This document shows positions 36,963 through 45,688 of a stretch of 64,000 bases of DNA, piece by piece. The DNA is from Methanosarcina sp. MSH10X1 (GTDB lineage: Archaea > Halobacteriota > Methanosarcinia > Methanosarcinales > Methanosarcinaceae), in the NCBI RefSeq assembly GCF_004099695.1, contig NZ_SCHL01000005.1, positions 186,001-250,000 of the forward strand. Direction: 5' to 3'. Numbering within the stretch: position 1 is the first letter of the stretch; every line of letters begins with the position of its first letter. Made by a program: the position numbers and the translations under genes. The notes beneath the pieces are model-generated. The model saw only the letters and a program-made list of their open reading frames with translations, ran no database searches and was not told where the DNA came from.

Positions 36963-37726
36963 GGCAGAGAAGGTAAAGGAAGGTAGGAAAGCAGAGAAAG
37001 AATGGAGAGCTAATAAAAATAAACTCTAAGTGAAAACAGTGTACATCAAATGGGGAACATAGATAGAAAATGAAAATCCTTTATAATCTCTCAGGATATC
37101 CAGGTTCTATCAAATGATGGATAAAGGACATTGATAAATATCTAAAGAGATGTTGGGGAGATACTTATAATTTTCTTAAATTCCTTTAATTTTGTTAGGG
37201 AAAGTGAGTCCATTAAAGTAAGCTAATTAGAGAGAAGCAGTTGTTCCCCATTTGAAATGAAAATCGGGAGATTCACAAACTCCTTTCTTTTTCCAGAAGC
37301 CGATATCCGGATGGAATTCCGGACTATTTCTATACATTTGAATTCTGAATTCCCAGGATAAAAAGATTTATTACAAAGATTACGAAGTTAATCTCATCCT
37401 AAGTTTTTGTAAATGTTTCTTAACATTGTTTTCTGGAAGCCCGATTATTATCTGGGATTCAATGCAACAAATATTATGTTGATGTGAAGACATTCGCAGA
37501 ACCAGCTGGAATAAATTGCAAAGCACTCGAGTCCAAAGGCAAGGAATTGCTAAAGCTTGACAGGGCTTAATGCAGTAAAAATAAATACCATCATACCAGA
37601 TATTATTAATTCAAGTAGTTCATCGAGATCCCCAGGCAATAAGTCTCCATAAACGAGGCTCTTTTTGAATTATTTGATAATTTTCTTGTAGGAACTTTAA
37701 CAGAAACTAATATAGGGGAAATCATA
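36963..37726. other. Gene-free region
   Basis: About 760 nt after the DUF2795 genes. A 48-codon frame ending near 37570 lacks a start codon and SD and is not recognised. No other structure is seen. The last part carries the promoter of the zinc-ribbon gene. Confidence 0.4.
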
Positions 37727-37921
37727 ATGGAAAGGAGAGGTTCCCAGAACAGGGATCGGGGTTCCAGCGGAGAACGAGGTTATGGTAGAGGGCCGCAAAC
37801 AATGCATAAGGCAAAATGCTCAGATTGTGGCGAAGAAACAGAGGTGCCTTTCAAACCGGACCCTGACAGGCCGGTCTATTGCAGGGAGTGTTATGCGAAA
37901 CGCAAACCTAAAAGGTACTAA
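37727..37921 (+). CDS. CxxC-x17-CxxC zinc-binding protein
   Basis: The 64-residue protein has an Arg/Gly/Ser-rich flexible start (about 1-25) followed by C-S-D-C and C-R-E-C separated by 17 residues, with the typical HKAKCSDCGEETEVPFKP sequence between. This small zinc-binding domain is common in Methanosarcina, often in several copies per genome, and its function is unknown. The basic Gly/Arg-rich start suggests nucleic-acid binding, which is inference. AGGGGAAA precedes the ATG. Confidence 0.9.
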   Translation: MERRGSQNRDRGSSGERGYGRGPQTMHKAKCSDCGEETEVPFKPDPDRPVYCRECYAKRKPKRY

Positions 37922-38271
37922 TATTTTCGACATTCAGTGGCTGGTTTCATTCTGATTGATAATTTTATTAATTCCTGAGGTTACAGGTTCTATTTTTTCC
38001 TCAGTTTTTTCTTCAGTTTTTTCTTCAGTTTTTTCTTCAGTTTTTTCCTCAGTTTTTCCTTCCTCTTTTTGCCTTATTATTTTTCTTTTTCTTATGCCAC
38101 CGCTTTTCTTATACCACTCTGAAAATATGGCAGGATTCAGGATGGTAGAAATCCGATATAGTAGGATTCAGAACAGTGGAAATCCAGATAGTAGAAATCC
38201 GGCATAACTAAAAATAATTTAAAAAATAGGCAGCCTTAAACTTAGCTGTTAGGTTAGAAAGTTAAGAAGTA
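37922..38271. repeat. Intergenic region with five 12-bp T-rich repeats
   Basis: Five copies of ttttttcttcag (first and last as ttttttcctcag) run in tandem at 37993-38052, downstream of the zinc-ribbon gene, where they would act as a termination region. Farther on, three near-copies of a tagaaatccg-type word occur at about 38143-38200. No gene is seen. Confidence 0.7.
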
Positions 38272-38625
38272 TTATTCCTGTTCCTGTGTCTCGAGTTGTC
38301 TTTCTAATTGCGTTATATCCAGCAATACTCTGAAGAGTGTGTCTTTTCCTGTATCTCTTAACTCGATTTCTACGGGTTGGGCTAACGTATCCTTAACGGC
38401 TCTCCATTCCTCTCTGAATATATCAATGATTTCCCACGGACCTGCAGAACTATCCCTGACCCTGTCGCGGGCGAGTTGCAGAAGCAGATGCTTCTTTTCC
38501 GTGGGCGTCAGACTCTCTATTCCTTTGACTTCCAGCTCACTTACCACCGCGTCACCCATTTTTGATCGGGCTACCATTGGCTCTCCTGGCTCATCTTTTA
38601 TTTCGTTTGTTACTTTCCTTTCCAT
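38272..38625 (-). CDS. Unknown protein in the TIR operon
   Basis: The 117-residue soluble protein is charged and mostly helical, with ESLTPTEKKHLLLQLARDRV and a C-terminal helix DITQLERQLETQ. ATG 38625 is preferred to TTG 38628, with GAGAAGAGG 6 nt upstream. It begins 32 nt after the TIR gene stop on the same strand, so it is the last gene of a three-gene unit. No family is recognised. A regulator or partner of the TIR protein is possible. Confidence 0.7.
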   Translation of the reverse strand: MERKVTNEIKDEPGEPMVARSKMGDAVVSELEVKGIESLTPTEKKHLLLQLARDRVRDSSAGPWEIIDIFREEWRAVKDTLAQPVEIELRDTGKDTLFRVLLDITQLERQLETQEQE

Positions 38626-38657
38626 CAATTCAACCTCTTCTCCGTTTCAATCCGTGG

Positions 38658-39218
38658 TCAGAGCACAGGCCTGAAAGTTCTCGGGTCCAGTTGAATATTT
38701 CTCTGACAGTAACTGCATCTTGTCACGAGGTGTGTTCCTGCTAGAAGCGCTCTCTCTACTTCTTCCTCGGGTGAGATGTACTGAGTCAATTCTTCCCCGC
38801 AATAGGGACACTTTATCTTCAGCCAGTCAAGCCTGGTAAGCTGCCTCAGATTCTGTATCAATTTCCCCAGGGCATCTTCGTAAGCCTCGGGCGAGAAAAC
38901 AATGGGCTGGAGGTGATGTATCAGGACAGGCAATTCCACTCCTGCCTCTATAAGCGGAATTACTAGCTGGTCAGCTCCGACTGCAAGGCCGATTTCCTGA
39001 TTCACTTCCGGCGACCTCATACCTTCCTGTGTGAGGATCGGAATAAAACAATCTGACTGACGAATACCAAAACGTATCCTATCGCCAAGGGAAAGAATTC
39101 GAGCCTTCCTGTACAGCGCCGAAAAGCTCTCCAACTCCACAGCCCAGAGAGCCCTGACAAGTTCCTGAGCAAGTAACTCGTCCTGCTCGCAATGAGCTAT
39201 GTAAACTTTTGTAATCAT
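38658..39218 (-). CDS. TIR-like domain protein with C-terminal zinc ribbon
   Basis: The protein has 186 residues. The first about 125 match a TIR-type fold: KVYIAHCEQDELLAQELVRAL as the first strand and helix, then SDCFIPILTQEGMRSPEVNQEIG, in which Glu75 is the candidate catalytic glutamate of NAD-cleaving TIR domains. A zinc ribbon follows with C137-x2-C140 (CPYCGEE) and C168-x2-C171 (CSYCQRN). TIR proteins in prokaryotes often act in anti-phage defence as NADases or in signalling. That is family knowledge, not shown here. It lies between a proline-rich small gene and a 117-residue gene on the same strand. Confidence 0.8.
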   Translation of the reverse strand: MITKVYIAHCEQDELLAQELVRALWAVELESFSALYRKARILSLGDRIRFGIRQSDCFIPILTQEGMRSPEVNQEIGLAVGADQLVIPLIEAGVELPVLIHHLQPIVFSPEAYEDALGKLIQNLRQLTRLDWLKIKCPYCGEELTQYISPEEEVERALLAGTHLVTRCSYCQRNIQLDPRTFRPVL

Positions 39219-39239
39219 ATTTACTATACTCTATTGCGG

Positions 39240-39380
39240 TTACTTCGTTCTCTTTGATTTTGGGTGATGCTCCGGTTCTGGTTCCGGTTCGGGTATAGGC
39301 TCAGGCGGAACAACAGGTTGAGGCTCAGGTTCAGGTATAGGTTCAGGCTGGAAAGATGTTTCTTTGTTTTCTTCTGGCAA
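39240..39380 (-). CDS. 46-residue Pro/Glu-rich small protein upstream of the TIR gene
   Basis: A TTG with AAAGGGGG 7 nt upstream opens a 46-codon frame: P-E-E-N-K-E-T-S-F-Q, then alternating PEPIPEPEPQP and PEPIPEPEPEPEHH, then a basic end K-S-K-R-T-K. The Pro-Glu alternation resembles rigid extended linkers such as those in TonB. The stop is 21 nt before the TIR start, so it leads the TIR operon. Function is unknown. Confidence 0.6.
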   Translation of the reverse strand: MPEENKETSFQPEPIPEPEPQPVVPPEPIPEPEPEPEHHPKSKRTK

Positions 39381-39640
39381 AACGATTCCCCCTTTGTTAA
39401 TTAATTAAATTTTAAGGTAATTCTCAGGTTGATCTGAATTTCAAGACATTATCCGGCTTCTCAAAGTTAATCCGGCTCTCTAAATTGCTCTGTTAAGAAT
39501 TTCTACTGTTAATTCTTTTTATCAGGAAAAACCCAGGAACCTGACCTAAGGTAGTAACAATCCATTATCTGAGATAGTATAACCTGCTTTTATTGTAAGA
39601 GCCCGAAGGTTTGCGATTCTGCATATTGAAACCCTATAGG

Positions 39641-39850
39641 TCAGTCTGAAGCCAGCATTACGCTCGTGGCTTTAATTACCGCGTATACTTCAAACCCTTC
39701 TTTCAAATCCAGATTTTCGGCCGAGCTTTTTGTGATAATGGAAGTAATTTCCATACCACCCGGAAGCTCAATTATTACTTCGGAGTTTACCGAGCCGTGT
39801 GTTATTTTTTTTACTTTGCCTTTCAGCACGTTGCGTGCGCTTATTTTCAT
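39641..39850 (-). CDS. Mop/TOBE-domain molybdate- or tungstate-binding protein
   Basis: The 69-residue protein is a single Mop (molybdopterin-binding-like, TOBE) domain, as in small molbindins: MKISARNVLKGKVKKITHGSV, VIIELPGGMEITSIITKSS, and VYAVIKATSVMLASD. It probably binds molybdate or tungstate oxyanions in the cytoplasm. ATG 39850 is chosen over 39880 because GGGGGAC is 5 nt upstream and the domain begins there. It is a single gene with a divergent lipoprotein gene on its other side. Confidence 0.88.
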   Translation of the reverse strand: MKISARNVLKGKVKKITHGSVNSEVIIELPGGMEITSIITKSSAENLDLKEGFEVYAVIKATSVMLASD

Positions 39851-40103
39851 TCTGTCCCCCGTGTACTTGTTTGTTATCAATAAGGTTAGCCTTGTCGGCT
39901 ATAGAAACATAGGAATCAGGCTTTCTGAACTTAGATAAGGCATTATAAATTCCAGATTTTATTCCGCATTCATTAATTTCACTTACTGCGGTTCAAACTG
40001 AAGTTTAAATAATGGATATATCAAAAAACGCATTGGATTGAAAAATTATATCAGAAACATCGATCAAAAACATCAGATAAAGAGCCAGTATGGGAGGGAT
40101 ATA

Positions 40104-40643
40104 ATGAAAACTAAAATAGAAGTCATAATAAGGGATAAGCCCATCAAGCTGATCTTTTTATTTTATATTGCCATAGTCATAAGCGTAATTTTATTTTCGT
40201 CAGGTTGTACCGAGCAGGGAGAAAGTTCTTCAGAGCCCGCCGAGCAGCCAGTAGATTCCGGCGGGGTTTCTGCAGGTAATCTAACAAATATCGAATGGCA
40301 ATGGATAGGTTTCCAGCATTCCGGCAGCCCTGAAAACAAAACTGCAGTGCCTGATCCTGAGAATTATACGCTTGCCTTCTTCCCTGATAACACATATTAT
40401 ATCAAAGCCGACTGCAACGGCGGCAGCGGGAATTATGCCCTGGATGGAAACAATCTCACTTTCGATCCACCTGTAATGACACTCGTTGCGTGCGGGCCTG
40501 AATCTATGGACAGCGAATACCTGTCGCTTTTAAGCGATGTAAATTCAGCAACTCTTGAGAATGAACAGCTTATACTCTATTCCGAAAACGCAGGTCAGAG
40601 GATGTTCTTTATTAGCGGGGGGCAGACTGAGCAGAAAATTTAA
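40104..40643 (+). CDS. META-domain lipoprotein
   Basis: The 179-residue protein has a charged start, a hydrophobic segment and a lipobox-like LFSSGC (about residues 30-36), so it is exported and probably lipid-anchored. A Ser/Glu-rich linker follows. The rest resembles a META/HslJ domain: NIEWQWIGFQ at the start, YTLAFFPDNTYYIKADCNGGSGNY, then a beta-rich end. ATG 40104 is chosen because GGGAGGG is 6 nt upstream. The longer frame from 40038 lacks an SD. Function of the family is unclear, sometimes linked to heat-shock or motility. Confidence 0.85.
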   Translation: MKTKIEVIIRDKPIKLIFLFYIAIVISVILFSSGCTEQGESSSEPAEQPVDSGGVSAGNLTNIEWQWIGFQHSGSPENKTAVPDPENYTLAFFPDNTYYIKADCNGGSGNYALDGNNLTFDPPVMTLVACGPESMDSEYLSLLSDVNSATLENEQLILYSENAGQRMFFISGGQTEQKI

Positions 40644-40806
40644 CCTGAAACTGGCCTTGCCTTTCCTGCATATGAAGAACTATGAGCTTACTTCTACTGT
40701 TAAAAACGTTTCCCGTTAATTTTCAGGGATTAATTTTTAATCTAAATTAATAAAATTATTTGTATAAAAACAAAAGATTATACGATATAGAAGGTCATTT
40801 AAATTA

Positions 40807-41067
40807 ATGTCCCTGGACGATGATATAAAATTATCTGTAGTAGCTGTAGCCTGCACGCTAATACTTGCAACCGTACCAGAGAACCTGATTCATGTCCAGC
40901 TCGATTTTGCATCGAGATATTCGCCTTTACTGGTTCTTGCGTTTTACATGTTCCTTAAAGATGATGAGAAAAATAATATTCTACCCTGGTATCTTTTGAT
41001 GATTTATGCAACTGCCGGAGTTTTGATTCTTAAAGTGATTAACTCACTTACCAGTGGTACGATGTAA
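40807..41067 (+). CDS. Small membrane protein with two to three segments
   Basis: The 86-residue protein has hydrophobic stretches at about 9-22 (LSVVAVACTLILATV), 40-50 (LLVLAFYMFL) and 60-78 (WYLLMIYATAGVLILKVI). It resembles other Methanosarcina small membrane proteins, with no assigned function. The ATG has a weak AAGGTC upstream. The next 400 nt are a repeat array. Confidence 0.65.
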   Translation: MSLDDDIKLSVVAVACTLILATVPENLIHVQLDFASRYSPLLVLAFYMFLKDDEKNNILPWYLLMIYATAGVLILKVINSLTSGTM

Positions 41068-41889
41068 TCCATTATTGAATACTAAATTCTCTCTTTTTCA
41101 CCACAAGCCTTTTCAAAAAATCCTTGACCGCAAGCCTTTTCAAAAAATCCTTGACCGCAAGCCTTTTCAAAAAATCCTTGACCGCAAGCCTTTTCAAAAA
41201 AGGCTTGAGCGAAAACTTTTTCAAAAAATCCTTGACCGCAAGCCTTTTCAAAAAAGGCTTGAGCGAAAACCCCCTCTTGCGGGTGACAACCGGTGCAACG
41301 CAAACTTTTTCAAAAAAAGTTTGATCAAAAACGCATGATTTATCTAAACCGGTGTAATCGGAGCGTGATAAACCGGTGCAACGCAAACTTTTTCAAAAAA
41401 AGTTTGATCAAAAACTCATGCTTTATCTAGACCAGTGTAACCAGAGCGTGATCGACCGGCGCAACGGTCGCGGCACAACGATCGCAGGACAACGATTTTG
41501 ATCAAGCAATGCCACGCTTGCGCTCAAGAGGATTTAGGTTCACAGGTTCATTTCCTTAATATGGGAGGGAGATACCATTTTTAATATTGCTTTTTTTGGA
41601 AGCCTCAGGGAATAAAATAGTCGTCGTCAGTAGATCTGCCACCAGTAAATCTGTTACTAATGGGTTTATTATTGAGTAGCTCTTCTCAGAACCCTGAATT
41701 CGAAGATTTCAGAGTTATTTCTTATTTCTCGATCCTTCCCCCACTTATTCCAACAACTTTAAAAGCAATGCCCATAATGAAAATGTGATTCTTCCCGGCA
41801 GATCAGGCTTTACAATTCCCTGATTATTCCTTAAGAAACCGGGCTGATTTTCCGGACTTTTAACCCTATAAGCTTTATGAGAGATTAAA
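41068..41889. other. Gene-free region carrying a repeat array and the thi4 leader
   Basis: The repeat array is annotated separately (41104-41490). After it, about 400 nt of AT-rich DNA lead to thi4. I looked for a thiamine-pyrophosphate riboswitch there and did not see the conserved CUGAGA and pairing elements. Short frames coding repetitive Phe-Lys-Lys-Ser peptides across the array are artefacts of the repeat. Confidence 0.5.
41104..41490. repeat. Second array of the hairpin repeat family
   Basis: Three 27-bp units (starting caagccttttcaaaaaat) at 41104-41184 are followed by the aagccttttcaaaaaaggctt hairpin twice, then two copies of a degenerate 110-bp-type unit with aactttttcaaaaaaagttt. 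The array ends in the same GC-rich tail, gcaacggtcgcggcacaacg, as the array at 19441-20044. Copies here are less uniform, so this is an older or recombined version. Confidence 0.9.
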
Positions 41890-42672
41890 ATGGAACTTGA
41901 CGAAGTTATAATCACACGGGCAATTTTTGATGAGTATTCCAGAACTTTCCTTGATTATACGGATATAGATGTAGCACTCGTAGGAGGAGGGCCTGCGAAC
42001 CTTGTAGCTGCGAAGTATCTTGCCGAGGCAGGGGCAAAAGTTGCTATTTACGAACAGAAATTGTCGCTAGGAGGCGGCATGTGGGCTGGCGGAATGATGT
42101 TTCCGCGAATAGTTGTGCAGGAGGAAGCCTGCCGCATCCTTGACGACTTCGGGATCAGGTACAGGGAGTACCAGCCCGGGTACTATGTGGCAAACTCCGT
42201 AGAGTCCGTCGGGAAGCTGATTTCAGGTGCTACTTCAGCCGGGGCTGAGGTCTTCAACCTTGTAAGTTTTGAGGATGTAATGATCCGGGAAAACGACAGG
42301 GTTACCGGAATCGTTATTAATTGGGGACCTGTTACGGCGCAGCGCCTGCATGTAGACCCTCTCATGATCCGCACAAAACTCGTAATTGACGGCACAGGGC
42401 ATGATGCGGTTGTCTGCAATACCATTCTCAGGAAGATTCCCAATGCAAAGATCGGAGAACTTGGCTCGCTTGGAGAAAAGCCCATGTGGTCCGAGGTTGG
42501 CGAGCGCCTTGCTGTCGATGCAACCAAGGAGATCTATCCGGGCCTGATTGTTGCGGGCATGGCTGCAAATGCTGCAACATGCGCCCCAAGAATGGGACCG
42601 GTCTTTGGAGGCATGCTCCTCTCGGGAGAAAAGGCTGCAAAAATTGCCCTTGAAAAGCTTAATAAACTCTGA
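41890..42672 (+). CDS. thi4: Thi4-type thiamine thiazole synthase, sulfide-dependent form
   Basis: The 260-residue flavo/NAD-binding enzyme makes the thiazole precursor of thiamine from NAD, glycine and a sulfur donor. The dinucleotide-binding GGGPANLVAA (about 32-41) and the GGGMWAGGMM segment are typical. At the position of the suicidal cysteine of yeast Thi4 there is His154 (QRLHVDP), the form seen in methanogens. This predicts a catalytic, free-sulfide and Fe(II)-using enzyme. The C-terminal GMAANAATCAPRMGP is conserved. A 23-bp tandem duplication covers the stop codon region. Confidence 0.94.
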   Translation: MELDEVIITRAIFDEYSRTFLDYTDIDVALVGGGPANLVAAKYLAEAGAKVAIYEQKLSLGGGMWAGGMMFPRIVVQEEACRILDDFGIRYREYQPGYYVANSVESVGKLISGATSAGAEVFNLVSFEDVMIRENDRVTGIVINWGPVTAQRLHVDPLMIRTKLVIDGTGHDAVVCNTILRKIPNAKIGELGSLGEKPMWSEVGERLAVDATKEIYPGLIVAGMAANAATCAPRMGPVFGGMLLSGEKAAKIALEKLNKL

Positions 42673-42704
42673 TACTGACCCTTAATAAACTCTGATACTG
42701 ACCC
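42659..42704. repeat. 23-bp tandem duplication over the thi4 stop codon
   Basis: The unit ttaataaactctgatactg plus accc occurs twice without change at 42659-42681 and 42682-42704. The first copy contains the last thi4 codons and the stop, so the second is a fossil of a recent duplication and does not change the protein. Confidence 0.9.
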
Positions 42705-42802
42705 GGTTAGTTCTCTTAGCCGGCCCGGTATCTGCGCCTGGGCAGGGAAAATAGGAACCTTCCTTTCCTCTAGAAGGGTTTCCTGCCCTTTCCGGCAAAA
42801 AC

Positions 42803-42810
42803 TTTATATA
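42803..42810 (+). promoter_or_regulatory. TATA box of tRNA-His
   Basis: TTTATATA lies about 50 nt before the tRNA, which would place the transcript start near 42835 and give a short 5' leader to be removed by RNase P. Confidence 0.6.
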
Positions 42811-42858
42811 AAAAAACTCCTTCTATAGGTTGCTTCAACTGAAGCTCCAGACCCCTGT

Positions 42859-42932
42859 GGCCGGGGTAGGGTAGAGGTCCATCCTGTGGCCCTGTGGAGG
42901 CTACGACCCGAGTTCGATTCTCGGTCCCGGCC
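42859..42932 (+). tRNA. tRNA-His (anticodon GTG)
   Basis: A complete cloverleaf folds by hand. Acceptor gccgggg (42860-42866) pairs with tcccggc (42925-42931), and the discriminator is C73 with an encoded extra G-1 (42859), both diagnostic of tRNA-His. The anticodon stem tggcc/ggcta encloses ctGTGga with the anticodon at 42894-42896. The T arm is ccgag-ttcgatt-ctcgg. The 3' CCA is not encoded. There is no intron. Confidence 0.95.
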
Positions 42933-43119
42933 CTATATATTTTTTTTAAATTTTAAATCTCTTAACCTTTAAACAGCTCATTTATTCCTGTGGCAATTTC
43001 GATTTCTACTTTCTTTACTTCTCCTATATCTTCGGATACCCCTTATACTGTTTCTAAAACCCGTTTGTCTACCTGTAATTTATATCTGGCTATACTCTAT
43101 ACTTTCGTTTATCAAGCAA

Positions 43120-44847
43120 ATGGAAACAAGAATTGACATGAAAACACTCATTATCGACGGCTATGTGGACGAACCTGCCTGCCTTGGGGTTCCTCCTTAC
43201 CTTTCTCCTTACCCGCGTTATATAGCAGGTGCTCTCAGGGAACGCGGGCTTTCCGAAAAAGATATTCACTACCTGACCATTGACACCCTGCGAGAAAACC
43301 CGCCCGGAGCAGGGGAGCTTGCAGGAAAAGCGGACCTTGTTATCATTATAGCAGGTATGACCGTGCCAGGTAAATATCTTCGGGCTTCCCCAATCACGCC
43401 AGGGGAAATCGAGACAATTTTCCGGATTGCACAGGGGGTAAAAGTAATAGGCGGTCCTATCAGGCTTGGTTTCAGCAATGAAGGCGGAAGGGCTGCAAAA
43501 GGTACTGAAGGCGGGATAAGTCTCGCAGGTGCATCACTTGCCAGAATGGATCTCGAAGCGTTTGTTTATGATCTTTTTAAGGACAGTATCAGCGGAATCT
43601 CTTGTGCGAAACTCAGAGATCCCGAGACTGTAGAGCACCGCTTCAGGACAACAGCCGAAATAGGACGCTGGGGGCCCGGAGGAGCTTTTCTGGTCCGACA
43701 GCATCCTGATTTTCCTTACTGTATGTGCGAGCTTGAGACCTACAGGGGCTGCGGCAGAAAAGTTCATTGCTCCTTCTGTACAGAACCTTTTTATGGGGCT
43801 TCTGACTACCGGCCCATTGAGGATGTGATCTCCGAGGTATCCTCCCTTTACTCCCACGGAGCCCGTTATTTCAGGATAGGTAGACAGCCTGACCTTTTTT
43901 CATATCATGGCATGGATACCGGAGGGCCTGTCCCGAAGCCTGATCCGGTTGCTATCGAAAAGCTCTACAGGGGAATCCGGAACGCAGCTCCGGAACTGTC
44001 GGTGCTCCACATGGACAACGCAAATCCGATAACACTCGCAGCCTATCCTGAAGAGTCCGAGCAGATCCTGAAAACGATAATTAAATATCATACGGCAGGA
44101 GACGTGGCAGCTTTCGGGATGGAAAGTGCCGACAGGGCAGTTATCAAGGCAAATTTCCTTAAGGCGAATTCTGAGGAGGTTTTTGAGGCGATAAAACTTG
44201 TTAACAGGCTTGGAGCTGTTCGAGGAGCAAACGGACTTCCGGAAATTCTTCCGGGTATTAATTTCGTGCATGGGCTCATGGGCGAATCCAGGAAAACTTT
44301 CCAGCTTAATTATGATTTTCTGGAGCAGGTGCTCGATTCGGGCTTGCTCCTGCGCAGGATCAATATCCGCCAGGTCATGGCTTTTCCCGGAACCCCAATG
44401 TACGGAAAAGACGATGCTGCAAGAAAGCACAAAAAGCTCTTTCTGGACTACAAGGAACGGGTACGGAAAAATATCGACCTTCCGATGCTGCGGCGTGTCG
44501 TACCCGAAGGTACCGTACTCAGGGACGTAATGTGCGAGGTACATGAAAAAGGGCTTACTTTTGGAAGGCAGCTTGGCTCATACCCTCTGTTGATAGGTAT
44601 TCCTGCTCCTTTGCCTTTGCGGAAATTTACCGACGTAACGGTTACAGGGCACGGGATGCGCTCAATTACAGGCATACCTTACCCTCTGCCTATTAACACC
44701 GCTTTTCCAAACCTCATCAGGGAACTTCCCGGATTGGGCAGGAAAGCCGCGGATTCGGTAATTGCCGGAGCCCCCTATACTGACAGAACAGATTTTCTTA
44801 AGCGGGTAAGCGAAGGAGAGAAATTGATCCGTTTTATTGAAATTTAA
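43120..44847 (+). CDS. Radical SAM enzyme with C-terminal helix-hairpin-helix
   Basis: The 575-residue protein belongs to the archaeal group described as radical SAM with C-terminal HhH (COG1031-like). The N-terminal part (about 8-150) looks like a B12-binding-type Rossmann domain (LIIDGYVDEPACLGVPPYL). The cluster cysteines are C211, C217 and C220 in RGCGRKVHCSFCTEP, spaced CX5CX2C rather than CX3CX2C. A HhH motif (LPGLGRKAADSVIAG) near 530-560 suggests nucleic-acid binding. The reaction is unknown, with RNA modification one option. The ATG at 43120 or 43138 may be used. Neither has a strong SD. Confidence 0.88.
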   Translation: METRIDMKTLIIDGYVDEPACLGVPPYLSPYPRYIAGALRERGLSEKDIHYLTIDTLRENPPGAGELAGKADLVIIIAGMTVPGKYLRASPITPGEIETIFRIAQGVKVIGGPIRLGFSNEGGRAAKGTEGGISLAGASLARMDLEAFVYDLFKDSISGISCAKLRDPETVEHRFRTTAEIGRWGPGGAFLVRQHPDFPYCMCELETYRGCGRKVHCSFCTEPFYGASDYRPIEDVISEVSSLYSHGARYFRIGRQPDLFSYHGMDTGGPVPKPDPVAIEKLYRGIRNAAPELSVLHMDNANPITLAAYPEESEQILKTIIKYHTAGDVAAFGMESADRAVIKANFLKANSEEVFEAIKLVNRLGAVRGANGLPEILPGINFVHGLMGESRKTFQLNYDFLEQVLDSGLLLRRINIRQVMAFPGTPMYGKDDAARKHKKLFLDYKERVRKNIDLPMLRRVVPEGTVLRDVMCEVHEKGLTFGRQLGSYPLLIGIPAPLPLRKFTDVTVTGHGMRSITGIPYPLPINTAFPNLIRELPGLGRKAADSVIAGAPYTDRTDFLKRVSEGEKLIRFIEI

Positions 44848-45151
44848 TATTTTGTTAGAATTTGAATTCTCAGCAGGACTTATGAAACTGACAACTTTAA
44901 AAATTATATTAAAAATAGTTATTTTATTTACAGGAAGATTACATTAAAAAAATCTGTGGGTTGAATAAAATAAACCCACTCTACTTTACTATCCTTCCAA
45001 CTTACTACCTTCTAACTTACTGTCCTGATCACATAACCTTTCTTGTTATTTCTTCAGATCTCTGTGCGGGCGAGGTCAGGGAAATTTATATTCCTGGCCA
45101 TTGCCTCTTCTCTGCTGCTTGCAAACTTCACATTCTGCGAAAGCAGAGAAA
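44848..45151. other. Intergenic region between convergent genes
   Basis: About 300 nt, AT-rich in the first half. No gene or RNA is supported. Transcripts of the radical SAM gene and of the superoxide dismutase gene end here. Confidence 0.4.
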
Positions 45152-45688
45152 TCATTTTTTCTCGATGACCCCACAGACAATCCGCGAGCCACTGTCACCG
45201 GCAGGGTCGGTTATCTGGTCGTCAGGCCCGGCATGGATAATCAGCGCAGTACCGTTAGCTGGAAATAGCGTGGTCGGTCCGGGTGACAGGGTGACAAGGT
45301 CGGTGGTAACATTCATACATCCCCTTCCATCCTCGCCAACTTTGAGATTCGGCAGGTCACCTGCATGAGGCCCTTCAGGGTTTTTGAGGCCGTGCTCTTT
45401 GCCCAGAGGGTTGTAATGCCCGCCAGCAGAAGTAAAAGTTGGCCCGGCGCAATCCCCTTTCTCATGGATATGAATGCCATGCAGGCCCGGTGTCAGGCCT
45501 TTAACGTTGACGTTTATGCGGACCAGCCCATTACATTCCTCGGTAAAGGTGGCCAGGCCCACAGTATTGCCTTTTGCGTCCTTCATAACAGCGTTGGCGC
45601 TGCTTTTGGTATTTTCGCCTGCATAAACCGTAGTTGCAGATATCAGCATCGCCGAGATGCTGATTATTAATATCAATCCGGCTTTCAT
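45152..45688 (-). CDS. Cu/Zn superoxide dismutase, secreted
   Basis: The 178-residue protein disproportionates superoxide outside the cytoplasmic membrane. Residues 1-24 form a signal peptide (LILIISISAMLISATTVYA). Copper and zinc ligands are visible in HGIHIHEKGDC, GGHYNP, the HAGDLPN segment and LIIHAGPDD. The disulfide cysteines are in GDCAGP and RIVCGV. ATG 45688 has GGGGGAA 6 nt upstream and is preferred to the adjacent TTG. Cu/Zn enzymes are rare in methanogens. This one looks bacterial and would protect the cell surface during oxygen exposure. Confidence 0.93.
   Translation of the reverse strand: MKAGLILIISISAMLISATTVYAGENTKSSANAVMKDAKGNTVGLATFTEECNGLVRINVNVKGLTPGLHGIHIHEKGDCAGPTFTSAGGHYNPLGKEHGLKNPEGPHAGDLPNLKVGEDGRGCMNVTTDLVTLSPGPTTLFPANGTALIIHAGPDDQITDPAGDSGSRIVCGVIEKK

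Noticed and set aside
41054-41386. Several frames with Phe-Lys-Lys-Ser or Phe-Phe-Glu-Lys repeats on both strands
   Set aside because: They translate the 27-bp repeat units in different frames. The DNA repeats are intergenic hairpins.
41491-41889. TPP riboswitch upstream of thi4
   Set aside because: Conserved riboswitch sequence elements were not found by eye.
44961-45368. 135-codon plus-strand frame opposite the superoxide dismutase gene
   Set aside because: Mostly antisense to a clear gene, with no SD.
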